Below, one piece after another: positions 13,940 through 19,823 of a stretch of DNA of 19,823 bases. Source of the DNA: GCA-003244245 sp036521655 (GTDB taxonomy: Bacteria > Actinomycetota > Actinomycetes > Mycobacteriales > Pseudonocardiaceae); NCBI GenBank assembly GCA_036521655.1, contig DATDHI010000332.1, forward strand, positions 1 to 19,823, written 5' to 3'. The number at the start of each line of letters is the position of its first letter. The stretch's first letter is position 1. Both the position numbers and the translations under genes were made by a program. Below the pieces are notes generated by a model. That model did no database searches and was not told the origin of the DNA. It was given only the letters and a program-made list of their open reading frames with translations.

Positions 13940-14818
13940 GTGCAGCTCCGCTTCCAGCACCTGCCGTGCCTGCTCGTGGGTGCATTGCTGCTGGCCGGCC
14001 CGCTGGCCTGCGACTGGATCCCTGGGCAGGCACCCGTCGCCGCGGTCCCGGCCCAGACCCCGACCCCGACGTCGCCAACCCCGTCCACCGCCCAGGAGCC
14101 CAGCACGGCGAGTCCGGCGCTGCCAGTGTGGGTAGTGGGGGCGCGGTCGTTGCCCCGGCGTCCGGACGGGTACGGCGTGGTGCTCTCCACTCCCGAGGAG
14201 TTGGTGGATCGCCAGCTACCCACCCTCGACCGGCTTCCCCCGCCCGCCTCGGGCGCCTACGAGTCGACGATCAACCCAGTGCCCCCGCAGATCCTGGCCC
14301 GCAGCACCTGGAAACCGGTCTGCCCGGTGCGCCGAGACCAGCTGCGCTACTTGACGATGTCCTTCCACGGCTTCGACGGTCGCCTGCACACCGGCGAGAT
14401 GCTGGTACACGCTGACGTCGCGAAGACCGTGGTCGGTGTCTTCAGCCAGCTGTTCGACGCCGGCTTCCCGATCGAGGAGATGCGGGTGACGGCCCCCTCC
14501 GAGCTGGATCTGCCACCTAGCGGGGACGGCAACAACACCAACGGCTTCGTCTGCCGCCAGACTCAGGGCCAGACCCGCTGGTCGGCGCACGCCTCCGGGC
14601 TGGCCATCGACCTCAACCCGTTCAACAACCCCTACGTCCGGGGGGACCTGGTGGTGCCCGAGCTGGCCTCGGCCTACCTCAACCGGGACCGGGTGCGGCC
14701 GGGCATGGTGGTCGCCGGCGGCCCGGCGGTGACCGCATTCGAGGCGGCAGGCTGGACCTGGGGCGGGCGATGGTCGGCACCAGTGGATTTCATGCACTTC
14801 AGCGCGACGGGGCACTAG
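13940..14818 (+). CDS. Exported M15-family zinc metallopeptidase
   Basis: The protein has 292 residues. It has a hydrophobic export signal (residues 8-23) ending LLAGPLAC, so it could be a lipoprotein, although Pro at -3 makes the lipobox non-standard. A Thr/Pro/Ala-rich linker (37-62) would span the cell wall region. The catalytic domain shows the M15 pattern: SAHASGLAIDLNPFNNPYV with zinc ligands His217 and Asp224, and a late DFMHF with His286. Such enzymes cut D-Ala or related bonds in peptidoglycan peptides. GTG 13940 is the start used, and no good ribosome binding site is seen. It diverges from the serine protease across 123 bp and converges on cobN with 5 bp between stop codons. Confidence 0.88.
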   Translation: MQLRFQHLPCLLVGALLLAGPLACDWIPGQAPVAAVPAQTPTPTSPTPSTAQEPSTASPALPVWVVGARSLPRRPDGYGVVLSTPEELVDRQLPTLDRLPPPASGAYESTINPVPPQILARSTWKPVCPVRRDQLRYLTMSFHGFDGRLHTGEMLVHADVAKTVVGVFSQLFDAGFPIEEMRVTAPSELDLPPSGDGNNTNGFVCRQTQGQTRWSAHASGLAIDLNPFNNPYVRGDLVVPELASAYLNRDRVRPGMVVAGGPAVTAFEAAGWTWGGRWSAPVDFMHFSATGH

Positions 14819-14823
14819 CGCAC

Positions 14824-17800
14824 TCACGACCCCTCGAGGTCCCCCTCGAGGTCCAGGTAGATCGTGCGCAGGGCCTCGAGGTCGGCCGGGTCGGGCTGCG
14901 CCCACAGGCCCCGGTCGGCGGCTTCCAGCAGCCGCTCGGTCATGCCGCGCAGCGCCCACGGGTTGGCCTGCCGGAGGAACTGCTGCACGCCGGCGTCGAA
15001 GACGTAGGACTCCGCCAGCTGGTGGTACATCCAGTCCTCCACCACACCAGCGGTCGCGTCGAAGCCGAAGAGGTAGTCGACGGTGGCCGCCAGCTCGAAG
15101 GCGCCCTTGTAGCCATGCCGCTGCATCGCGGCGATCCAGCGCGGGTTGACCACCCGGGAGCGGAAGACTCGTCGGGTCTCCTCGGCCAGCGACCGGGTCT
15201 TCACGGCGTGCGGCACTGCGGAGTCACCCACATAGGCGTTCGGACTGCGTCCAGTCAATGAGCGCACCATGGCGACCATCCCGCCGTGGTACTGGAAGTA
15301 GTCGTCGGAGTCGGCGATATCGTGCTCGCGGGTGTCGACGTTCTTGGCGGCCACCGCTATGCGGCGGAAGGCGTGCTCCATGTCACCCCGCGCGGCGGCG
15401 CCGTCCAACCCACGCCCGTAGGCGTAACCGCCCCAGGTCGCGTACACCTCGGCGAGATCAGCATCGGTGCGCCACTGCCCGCTGTCGATCAGCGGCAGCA
15501 GCCCGGCCCCGTAGGCACCGGGCTTGGAACCGAAGATCCGCGTCCGGGCCCGGCGGTCGTCGCCGTGCGCGGCGAGGTCGCCCCGGTAGTGCGCTGCGAC
15601 GTAGTTGTCCTCGTCGGGCTCCGGCAGCCGCGCGATGGTGCCGATCGCGTCGTCGATGAGCGCCACCACGTGCGGGAAGGCGTCCCGGAAGAAGCCGGAG
15701 ATGCGCAGCACGACGTCGATCCGCGGCCTTGCCAGCTCGGCAAGCGGCACCAATTCCACCCCGGTGACCCGGCGCGAGGCGTCGTCCCAGGTCGGGCGGA
15801 CGCCGAGCAGCGCCAGTACCTCAGCGATGTCGTCACCCTGGGTGCGCATCGCCGAGGTGCCCCACACGGTGAGACCCACCGAGGCGGGCCAGCAGCCGGT
15901 GTCGGCACGGTGCCGGGCGAGCAGCGAGTCGGCCAGCGCGGCGCCGACCTCGAAGGCGTTGCGGGACGGGACGGCCTTGGGGTCGACTGAGTAGAAGTTG
16001 CGCCCGGTGGGCAGTACGGACACCAACCCCCGGGTGGGTGACCCGGACGGTCCGGGCTCGATGAACCGCCCGTCCAGCGCGCGCAGCACGTTGGTGATCT
16101 CGGCTGGGGTACCGGCCAGCCGGGGCACCAGCTCGGTGCACCCGAACCGCAGCACCGCCACCACCGCGGCGTTGGGTTCTTCGAGCACCTCGGCGACCAC
16201 TGCGGGCAGCTTCCCGACGTCCCAGCCGACGGCCTGGGTGCGCTCAACGAGCTCGCGAGCCAGCGCCTCCACGCGGTCGACCTCGGCGCGCCCTGCCTGA
16301 TCGTCCAGGCCCATAGCGGCCCGAAGACCCGGCAGCGCGGCGCTGGACCCGAACACCTGCCGGGCCCGCAGCACCGCGAGCACGTCGTTGACCAGCTCCT
16401 GCCCCTCCGGCGCGCGGCCCAGTACATGCAGGCCGTCGCGGATCTGCACGTCCTTGATCTCGCACAGGTACCCGTCGAGGTGCAGTACGAAGTCGTCGAA
16501 GTCCCCCTCGCCCGGCGGCGCGTCGGCTCCCAGATCCCGGTGCAGCTGGGCGCTGGAGATCAGCGTCCAGATCTGCCCGCGCAGGGTGGGTAGCTTATCC
16601 GGGTCCAGCGCCGCCACTACGGCGTACTCGTCGAGCAGCTGCTCCAGGCGGGCGAGGTCGCCGTAGCTGTCGGCCCGGGCCATCGGCGGGATCATGTGAT
16701 CGACGATGGTGGCGTGCGCCCGGCGCTTAGCCTGGGTGCCCTCACCAGGGTCGTTGACAATGAACGGGTACACCAGCGGCAGGTTCCCGAGCACGGCGTC
16801 CGGGGCATCCTCAGCGGCCAGCCCCAGGCCCTTGCCGGGCAGCCACTCGAGGTTGCCGTGCTTGCCCAGGTGCACCACGGCGTGCGCGCCGAAGGTGTGT
16901 TCCAGCCACCGGTAGGCGGCCAGGTACTGGTGCGAGGGAGCCAGCTCGGGGTCGTGGTAGATCGCTACCGGGTTCTCCCCGAACCCGCGCGGCGGCTGGA
17001 TGAGCAGCACCACGTTGCCGAATCGAAGAGATCCGACATAGATCGCCCCCGCCGACACGTAGAGCTGGCCAGGCGGTTCCCCCCAAGCCGCCACGACGGA
17101 CTCGCGCAGCGACGCGGGCAGTTGCGCGAACCACTGGGCGTACTGCCTGGTCGACACCCGGATGGGCGCCTCGGCCATCTGCTCCTCGGTGAGCCATTCC
17201 GCGTCGTGCCCGCCGGCGGCGATCAACCGGTGAATCAGCGCGTCGCCCGTGACGCCGTCCAGGTCCAGGCCACCGAGGTCGTAGCCCGCCTCGGCGAGGG
17301 CCCGCAGCAGCACCACCGCGGAGGCAGGAGTGTCCAACCCGACGGCGTTGCCGATGCGGGAGTGCTTGGTCGGGTAGGCCGACAGCACGATCGCCAGCCG
17401 CTTGTCTGGTGCGGGCACGTGCCGCAGCCGGGCCAGCGCGACGGCGATGCCGGCCACCCGGGCGGCCCGCTCCGGGTCAGCGACGTAGATCGGTACCCCG
17501 TCCGGCCCGGGTTCCTTGAAGGAGAACGGCACGGACACCAGCCGCCCATCGAACTCCGGGATGGCGACCTGCATCGCGGCGTCCATCGGGGACAGCGCGG
17601 CGTCGCTGGCCTGCCAGCTCGCCCGGGACGTCGTCAGGCACAGGCCTTGGACGATCGGGACGTCCAGCGCAGCGAGCGCGCCGGCGTCCCAGGACTCCTC
17701 CTCGGCTCCACCGTTGCCGCCCGCGGCGGATCTGGCGCTGCCACCCGCGGCGAGCACCGTGGTCGCCACGACGTCGCAGCGGCCCAGCAGCTCCCGCAAC

Positions 17801-18429
17801 CCACCGGCCTGCACGTCGCCCAGCCCGCGCAGCGATCCGCAGAACACCGCCAGCGCGTTCGCCCCGGCTCTTTGTACGGCGTCAGCCAGCACGTCCACGA
17901 ATCCGGTATTAGCGGCCAGCGCGTGCGCCCGGTAAAACACAATTCCCACGGTGGGCCGCCCCCCCTCCCCCGGCGTGTCGTGCTCCTGTGCACGGTGTGT
18001 CTGCGTGTGGTGCACGCCGTACTCCGGGGTGGGGGCGGGCGGCTCGAAACCCTCCCCGGTGAGCAGCACCGTGTCGGAGAGGAACCGAGCCAGCTGGGCC
18101 AGGTTCGCCGACCCGCCGGCGACCAGGTAGCGCAGCGCCTCGGCCGCAACCCCCGCTGGGACCGTCGAGGCTGCCATCAGCTCGGCATCCGGGGTCGCCT
18201 CGCCGCCCAGACACACCACCGGCAGGCCTGCACCCAGCAACGCATCGAGCCCGGGCTCCCACGCCCGACGCCCACCGAGCAGCCGCAGCACCACAGCATC
18301 CACCCCGCCCAGCAGCGCGGGCAGTTCGGCGGGTTCGGTCCGCGCCGGGTTAGCGACCCGGTACCCGGCGCCGCTGGCGCGCGCGGCGAGCAGATCGGTA
18401 TCGGCGGTGGACAGCAGCAGGATCTGCAC
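14824..18429 (-). CDS. cobN: Cobaltochelatase large subunit CobN
   Basis: The protein has 1201 residues, close to other actinobacterial CobN. It binds hydrogenobyrinic acid a,c-diamide and inserts cobalt with help from the AAA+ partner, here probably the ChlID protein at 10431-12452. CobN/BchH signatures include VPIVQGLCLTTSRASW, RLAIVLSAYPTKHSRIGNAVGLDTP, VVHLGKHGNLEWLPGKG, NLPLVYPFIVNDPGEGTQAKRRAHA, DGLHVLGRAPEG, SGFFRDAFPHVVALID and the C-terminal PNAYVGDSAVPHAVK. GTG 18429 is chosen because homology begins at QILLLSTADTDLLAA. The frame continues upstream to 19245 only as shadow. A 44-bp repeat encodes residues about 138-152 (HHTQTHRAQEHDTPG) in a low-complexity linker. It is transcribed apart from the main operon, and its promoter is unclear. 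Confidence 0.96.
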   Translation of the reverse strand: MQILLLSTADTDLLAARASGAGYRVANPARTEPAELPALLGGVDAVVLRLLGGRRAWEPGLDALLGAGLPVVCLGGEATPDAELMAASTVPAGVAAEALRYLVAGGSANLAQLARFLSDTVLLTGEGFEPPAPTPEYGVHHTQTHRAQEHDTPGEGGRPTVGIVFYRAHALAANTGFVDVLADAVQRAGANALAVFCGSLRGLGDVQAGGLRELLGRCDVVATTVLAAGGSARSAAGGNGGAEEESWDAGALAALDVPIVQGLCLTTSRASWQASDAALSPMDAAMQVAIPEFDGRLVSVPFSFKEPGPDGVPIYVADPERAARVAGIAVALARLRHVPAPDKRLAIVLSAYPTKHSRIGNAVGLDTPASAVVLLRALAEAGYDLGGLDLDGVTGDALIHRLIAAGGHDAEWLTEEQMAEAPIRVSTRQYAQWFAQLPASLRESVVAAWGEPPGQLYVSAGAIYVGSLRFGNVVLLIQPPRGFGENPVAIYHDPELAPSHQYLAAYRWLEHTFGAHAVVHLGKHGNLEWLPGKGLGLAAEDAPDAVLGNLPLVYPFIVNDPGEGTQAKRRAHATIVDHMIPPMARADSYGDLARLEQLLDEYAVVAALDPDKLPTLRGQIWTLISSAQLHRDLGADAPPGEGDFDDFVLHLDGYLCEIKDVQIRDGLHVLGRAPEGQELVNDVLAVLRARQVFGSSAALPGLRAAMGLDDQAGRAEVDRVEALARELVERTQAVGWDVGKLPAVVAEVLEEPNAAVVAVLRFGCTELVPRLAGTPAEITNVLRALDGRFIEPGPSGSPTRGLVSVLPTGRNFYSVDPKAVPSRNAFEVGAALADSLLARHRADTGCWPASVGLTVWGTSAMRTQGDDIAEVLALLGVRPTWDDASRRVTGVELVPLAELARPRIDVVLRISGFFRDAFPHVVALIDDAIGTIARLPEPDEDNYVAAHYRGDLAAHGDDRRARTRIFGSKPGAYGAGLLPLIDSGQWRTDADLAEVYATWGGYAYGRGLDGAAARGDMEHAFRRIAVAAKNVDTREHDIADSDDYFQYHGGMVAMVRSLTGRSPNAYVGDSAVPHAVKTRSLAEETRRVFRSRVVNPRWIAAMQRHGYKGAFELAATVDYLFGFDATAGVVEDWMYHQLAESYVFDAGVQQFLRQANPWALRGMTERLLEAADRGLWAQPDPADLEALRTIYLDLEGDLEGS
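14832..14851. terminator. Hairpin at the convergent M15/cobN end, possible terminator
   Basis: CCTCGAGG at 14832-14839 and again at 14844-14851 are self-complementary and can pair across a 4-nt loop to give an 8-bp perfect stem. The hairpin starts 14 nt beyond the M15 stop and lies in the last codons of cobN (repeated DLEG). There is no T-tract on either side, so termination is only a possibility. Confidence 0.35.
17974..18017. repeat. Tandem 22-bp repeat pair in the cobN linker (copy C)
   Basis: The units 17974-17995 and 17996-18017 begin CGTGTCG and TGTGTCT and carry GTGCAC where the other copies carry GTGCCC. The 14 bp from the C-run to CGTGTCG are identical to copy B. The encoded peptide is in the same frame as in ChlID. 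It is the most diverged of the three copies. Confidence 0.65.
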
Positions 18430-18440
18430 GACTTCCCAAC

Positions 18441-18683
18441 CTACCGGCCGACGTCGATCACCACGCGGGTCGGCGCAATCAGCGTGAACGCGCGCACCCA
18501 GGTGCGCTTGCGCATACCCATCCCGATAGACAGGACACCCTCGAAGTCGCCGGTGATCGCGACCGCCCTGACCTTGGTCAGGTTGCGGGTGGAGCACTCT
18601 TCGTAGCTGCGGTTGCCAGCGTCGTCGTGCGCCAGCGCGGGCGTCACATGCGCCGGCCTGCCCGGAGTTAGGGTGTGCCTCAT
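18441..18683 (-). pseudogene. C-terminal stub of an AMIN-like domain protein
   Basis: The last 50 codons read STRNLTKVRAVAITGDFEGV, then LSIGMGM, VRAFTL and PTRVVIDVGR. This is the characteristic ending of actinobacterial AMIN-like exported or lipoproteins (V-T-G-D-F-E-G-V-L, then F-x-L and P-x-R-V-V-I-D-V). The signal peptide and most of the domain are absent. The frame merges into the antisense of the DUF6247-like gene near 18683. The stub stops 11 bp before the cobN start. I infer that the accessory module to the right replaced the 5' part of a gene that once preceded cobN. The ATG at 18683 overlapping the divergent ATG is probably chance. Confidence 0.65.
18669..18674 (+). promoter_or_regulatory. 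Putative -10 element (TAGGGT) before the DUF6247-like gene
   Basis: TAGGGT fits TAnnnT and lies 7 nt before the ATG at 18682. This spacing would put the transcription start at or beside the start codon (leaderless). No ribosome binding site is present in the interval, consistent with this. No clear -35 is seen. Confidence 0.4.
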
Positions 18684-19074
18684 GACCGCCACCGCGCACC
18701 TGCCGGAGCCGCACCGTTCGTCGGCGGCGGATTCGGACGTCGCCGGGCTGGAGCCATCCCCGGAGTGGGCGGGGGACGCGATCGCTGCGGAAAGGTTCGG
18801 CTCGCCGGAGGCGATCCGGGCGGCGCTGCTGCCTGAGCAGGTGAGCGAGTTCGACGCCGCCTTCGACGCAGCGCTCACAGCGGCCCGGCAGACGTTGCAC
18901 TTGGACCAACTGCGCCACGTACTGCACATGTGGCGACGGATGGCACTGATGACCGAGCGGGACCCCGACGGCCACCGGCAGATGCTCGCCACCGCTGCCG
19001 AGGTCCAGCGCACCGGCCAGCCCCGGCCTGGCAGCGTGCCCTGGAGCGAACTCAAAGCCGAGCTCAGTCTCTGA
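18682..19074 (+). CDS. DUF6247-like protein, probable antitoxin partner
   Basis: The protein has 130 residues. After a variable acidic N-terminus, residues 40-62 (GSPEAIRAALLPEQVSEFDA) and the following helices, with HMWRRMALMTERDPDGHRQM, match my memory of DUF6247 proteins of Pseudonocardiaceae and relatives. The body is entirely helical, and no classical DNA-binding motif is obvious. ATG 18682 was chosen over the upstream GTG at 18613 because that extension lies over the AMIN stub and a TAGGGT -10 sits just before 18682. A RelE/ParE-like gene follows after 31 bp on the same strand, so the two look like a TA-type pair. The antitoxin role is inferred from position only. Confidence 0.65.
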   Translation: MTATAHLPEPHRSSAADSDVAGLEPSPEWAGDAIAAERFGSPEAIRAALLPEQVSEFDAAFDAALTAARQTLHLDQLRHVLHMWRRMALMTERDPDGHRQMLATAAEVQRTGQPRPGSVPWSELKAELSL

Positions 19075-19105
19075 CCAGTCCCCCGGTCCAGGACTGGCTT
19101 TCCTC

Positions 19106-19363
19106 ATGTCGTACACGCTCGACATCGACCCTGCCGCGCGCGCCCGAATCCAGGCGCTGCCGCCGGCGGGAGTCGACGCACTCGCCGAGGCCATGACGGT
19201 GCTCTCGCTCGTGCCCGAACGAGGCGAGCCGATCAACGCCGCCAACCCGATGGCGGGGTCTACCAGTTGACCTTCGGCGGCGGCTACGGGCTGATCACCT
19301 ATCTGCTACTCACCGACCAGAACCGGGTCGACGTACTCATCGTGACATGGGTGGACCTGCCGC
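19106..19363 (+). pseudogene. RelE/ParE-like toxin interrupted by a -1 frameshift
   Basis: From ATG 19106 the frame encodes MSYTLDIDPAARARIQALPP... and stops at 19268-19270 after 54 codons. In the -1 frame from about 19255 it continues with VYQLTFGGGYGLITYLLLTD, QNRVDVLIVTWVDL, the usual second half of these small toxins. One extra G in the GGGG run at 19255-19258 would restore a single reading frame. After WVDL no stop follows where the family normally ends, and the frame runs on to 19554 with non-family sequence. This implies a second lesion at the 3' end. It is therefore a decayed toxin whose likely antitoxin (18682-19074) remains intact. A sequencing error at the G-run is possible for the first lesion. 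Confidence 0.65.
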
Positions 19364-19441
19364 ATGTGGACCGTCGGCCAACATACCTGGGCGACATTCC
19401 TCGGCAGCGTCAAGAACGACGACTTCGACCCCCGCGGCTAG
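19364..19441 (+). pseudogene. Possible C-terminal fragment of a DUF397 protein
   Basis: The frame ending with TAG at 19439-19441 reads HTWATFLGSVKNDDFDPRG, resembling the conserved end of DUF397 proteins (W-x-x-F-x-x-x-V-K-x-x-x-F-D). Only about 19 residues are recognisable and the frame is stopped upstream at 19343-19345. It directly follows the toxin fragment, suggesting a junction between unrelated pieces around 19363-19384. DUF397 genes normally sit beside HTH regulators in actinomycetes. The match is short and from memory. Confidence 0.4.
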
Positions 19442-19533
19442 CGGCCACGCATCCTGCCACCCATCGACGCGAGACCTGCTGGTCGAGTCGATTGAGCCGC
19501 ATGATCGGTCGAGTGTTCTGGCCGAAATCATGC

Positions 19534-19554
19534 TCATGTACATTCTGCACATGA
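19534..19554 (+). promoter_or_regulatory. Palindromic operator over a leaderless -10 of the Phd/YefM antitoxin
   Basis: TCATGTACA (19534-19542) and TGCACATGA (19546-19554) are inverted repeats with 9-bp arms and one mismatch around a 3-nt centre. They contain TGTACA, the core hexamer recognised by YefM-YoeB in Escherichia coli, and a near copy, TGCACA. Inside lies TACATT (19539-19544), a TAnnnT -10 element 6 nt before ATG 19551. Binding by the encoded antitoxin would block transcription start, so autorepression is likely. Confidence 0.55.
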
Positions 19555-19823
19555 CTGCTCCTCAGCCCCGCGGCCCGGACAACGTTATCGAGGTAACCGT
19601 GACCGACGCCCGAGGCAGGCTGCCCGAGCTGATCGACACTCAGGTCCGCGACGGCGGGGTGGTGTACCTCACTCGTTACGGTCGGCGAGTCGGTGCGGTG
19701 GTGCCTGCCGAGGTCGCCGAACGGTTCGAGCAGTGGGAGGACGCCTACTGGTCGCGTAGGGCGGCCGAAGTACTGGAACGCAGCGAGCCAGCCGTGCCCT
19801 GGGAACAGGCGCTCGCTGAATTG
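19551..19823 (+). CDS. Phd/YefM-family antitoxin, 3' end outside the window
   Basis: Ninety-one codons are visible without a stop. The N-terminal fold is typical of Phd/YefM: IEVTVTDARGRLPELIDTQV, then GGVVYLTRYGRRVGAVVPAEV, the strand-helix-strand that binds DNA and carries the R-x-G-R-x-V-A-x-V-like signature. The tail FEQWEDAYWSRRAAEVLE... is the acidic toxin-binding region. ATG 19551 is preferred over ATG 19536 because of the leaderless -10 element six bases upstream. The operator overlapping its start supports autoregulation. A toxin gene is expected immediately beyond the right edge. Unlike the other modules here it shows no damage in the visible part. Confidence 0.75.
   Translation, partial: MTAPQPRGPDNVIEVTVTDARGRLPELIDTQVRDGGVVYLTRYGRRVGAVVPAEVAERFEQWEDAYWSRRAAEVLERSEPAVPWEQALAEL

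Noticed and set aside
16696..18606. A 636-codon open frame on the plus strand
   Set aside because: It is antisense to cobN, has a His/Arg/Gln/Pro-rich composition with no family motif, and arises from high GC.
18430..18680. Cobalamin riboswitch upstream of cobN
   Set aside because: No B12-box-like GCCACTG or suitable leader was found, and the interval is filled by the AMIN-like stub. A covariance search would settle it.
19250..19264. Programmed -1 frameshifting in the toxin
   Set aside because: There is no canonical X-XXY-YYZ slippery heptamer, and the 3' end of the gene is also damaged, so mutation is simpler.
1..19823. CRISPR arrays, tRNA or rRNA genes, insertion sequences
   Set aside because: I saw no regularly spaced repeats with spacers, no cloverleaf or rRNA-like sequence and no transposase motif in any frame.

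Overview
The window is high-GC DNA with strong G/C bias at third codon positions, many GTG/TTG starts and dense 4-nt start/stop overlaps. This is typical of an actinomycete. The gene families and the order of part of the cobalamin cluster suggest a Pseudonocardiaceae-like or related mycolic-type actinobacterium, but I cannot name the genus.

Left accessory part (1-4800). A membrane protein gene enters from the left edge. It is followed by a decayed toxin-antitoxin (TA) pair (947-1333 antitoxin, 784-969 toxin with an internal deletion). Next is a coupled two-gene unit on the minus strand, a helix-turn-helix/TPR-like regulator (2098-3486) and a short-chain dehydrogenase (1394-2101). Divergent from it, across a 350-bp intergenic region with tiny overlapping ORFs, is a small CxxC protein (3845-4063). 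A second, intact TA pair (4451-4774 and 4143-4454) is paralogous to the first.

Central part (4810-18429) is a cobalamin (vitamin B12) biosynthesis region. A tightly packed minus-strand operon runs GNAT acetyltransferase, ChlI/ChlD-type chelatase ATPase, cobO, cobB, cobI, cbiD, cobL and a CobE(CbiG-C)-ferredoxin fusion. Almost every junction is a 4-nt (GTGA) or 7-nt overlap. CobN, the large cobaltochelatase subunit, is encoded separately at 14824-18429. Between CobN and the operon lie two exported hydrolases, a trypsin-like serine protease (minus) and an M15 metallopeptidase (plus). CobI and CobL methylate the corrin ring and CbiD is the C1-methyltransferase. CobB amidates the a and c side chains, CobN with the ChlID protein inserts cobalt, and CobO adenosylates the metal. 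Other required genes (cobA, cobJ, cobM, cobK, cobH, cobQ, cobC/D, cobP and others) are not here. No cobalamin riboswitch was recognised.

Right accessory part (18441-19823) is a small graveyard of gene pieces. It holds the C-terminal stub of an AMIN-like protein directly upstream of cobN, then a divergent DUF6247-like gene and its RelE/ParE-like toxin partner broken by a frameshift. A DUF397-like tail and an apparently intact Phd/YefM antitoxin running off the right edge follow. That antitoxin has a palindromic TGTACA-type operator over a leaderless start.

The most unusual observation is a tandem pair of 22-bp repeats (44 bp) found three times. All copies have the same orientation and lie inside coding sequence, each at an inter-domain or low-complexity linker of a different B12 enzyme (CobB, ChlID, CobN). 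The cobalamin block is also directly bracketed by TA modules at both ends.
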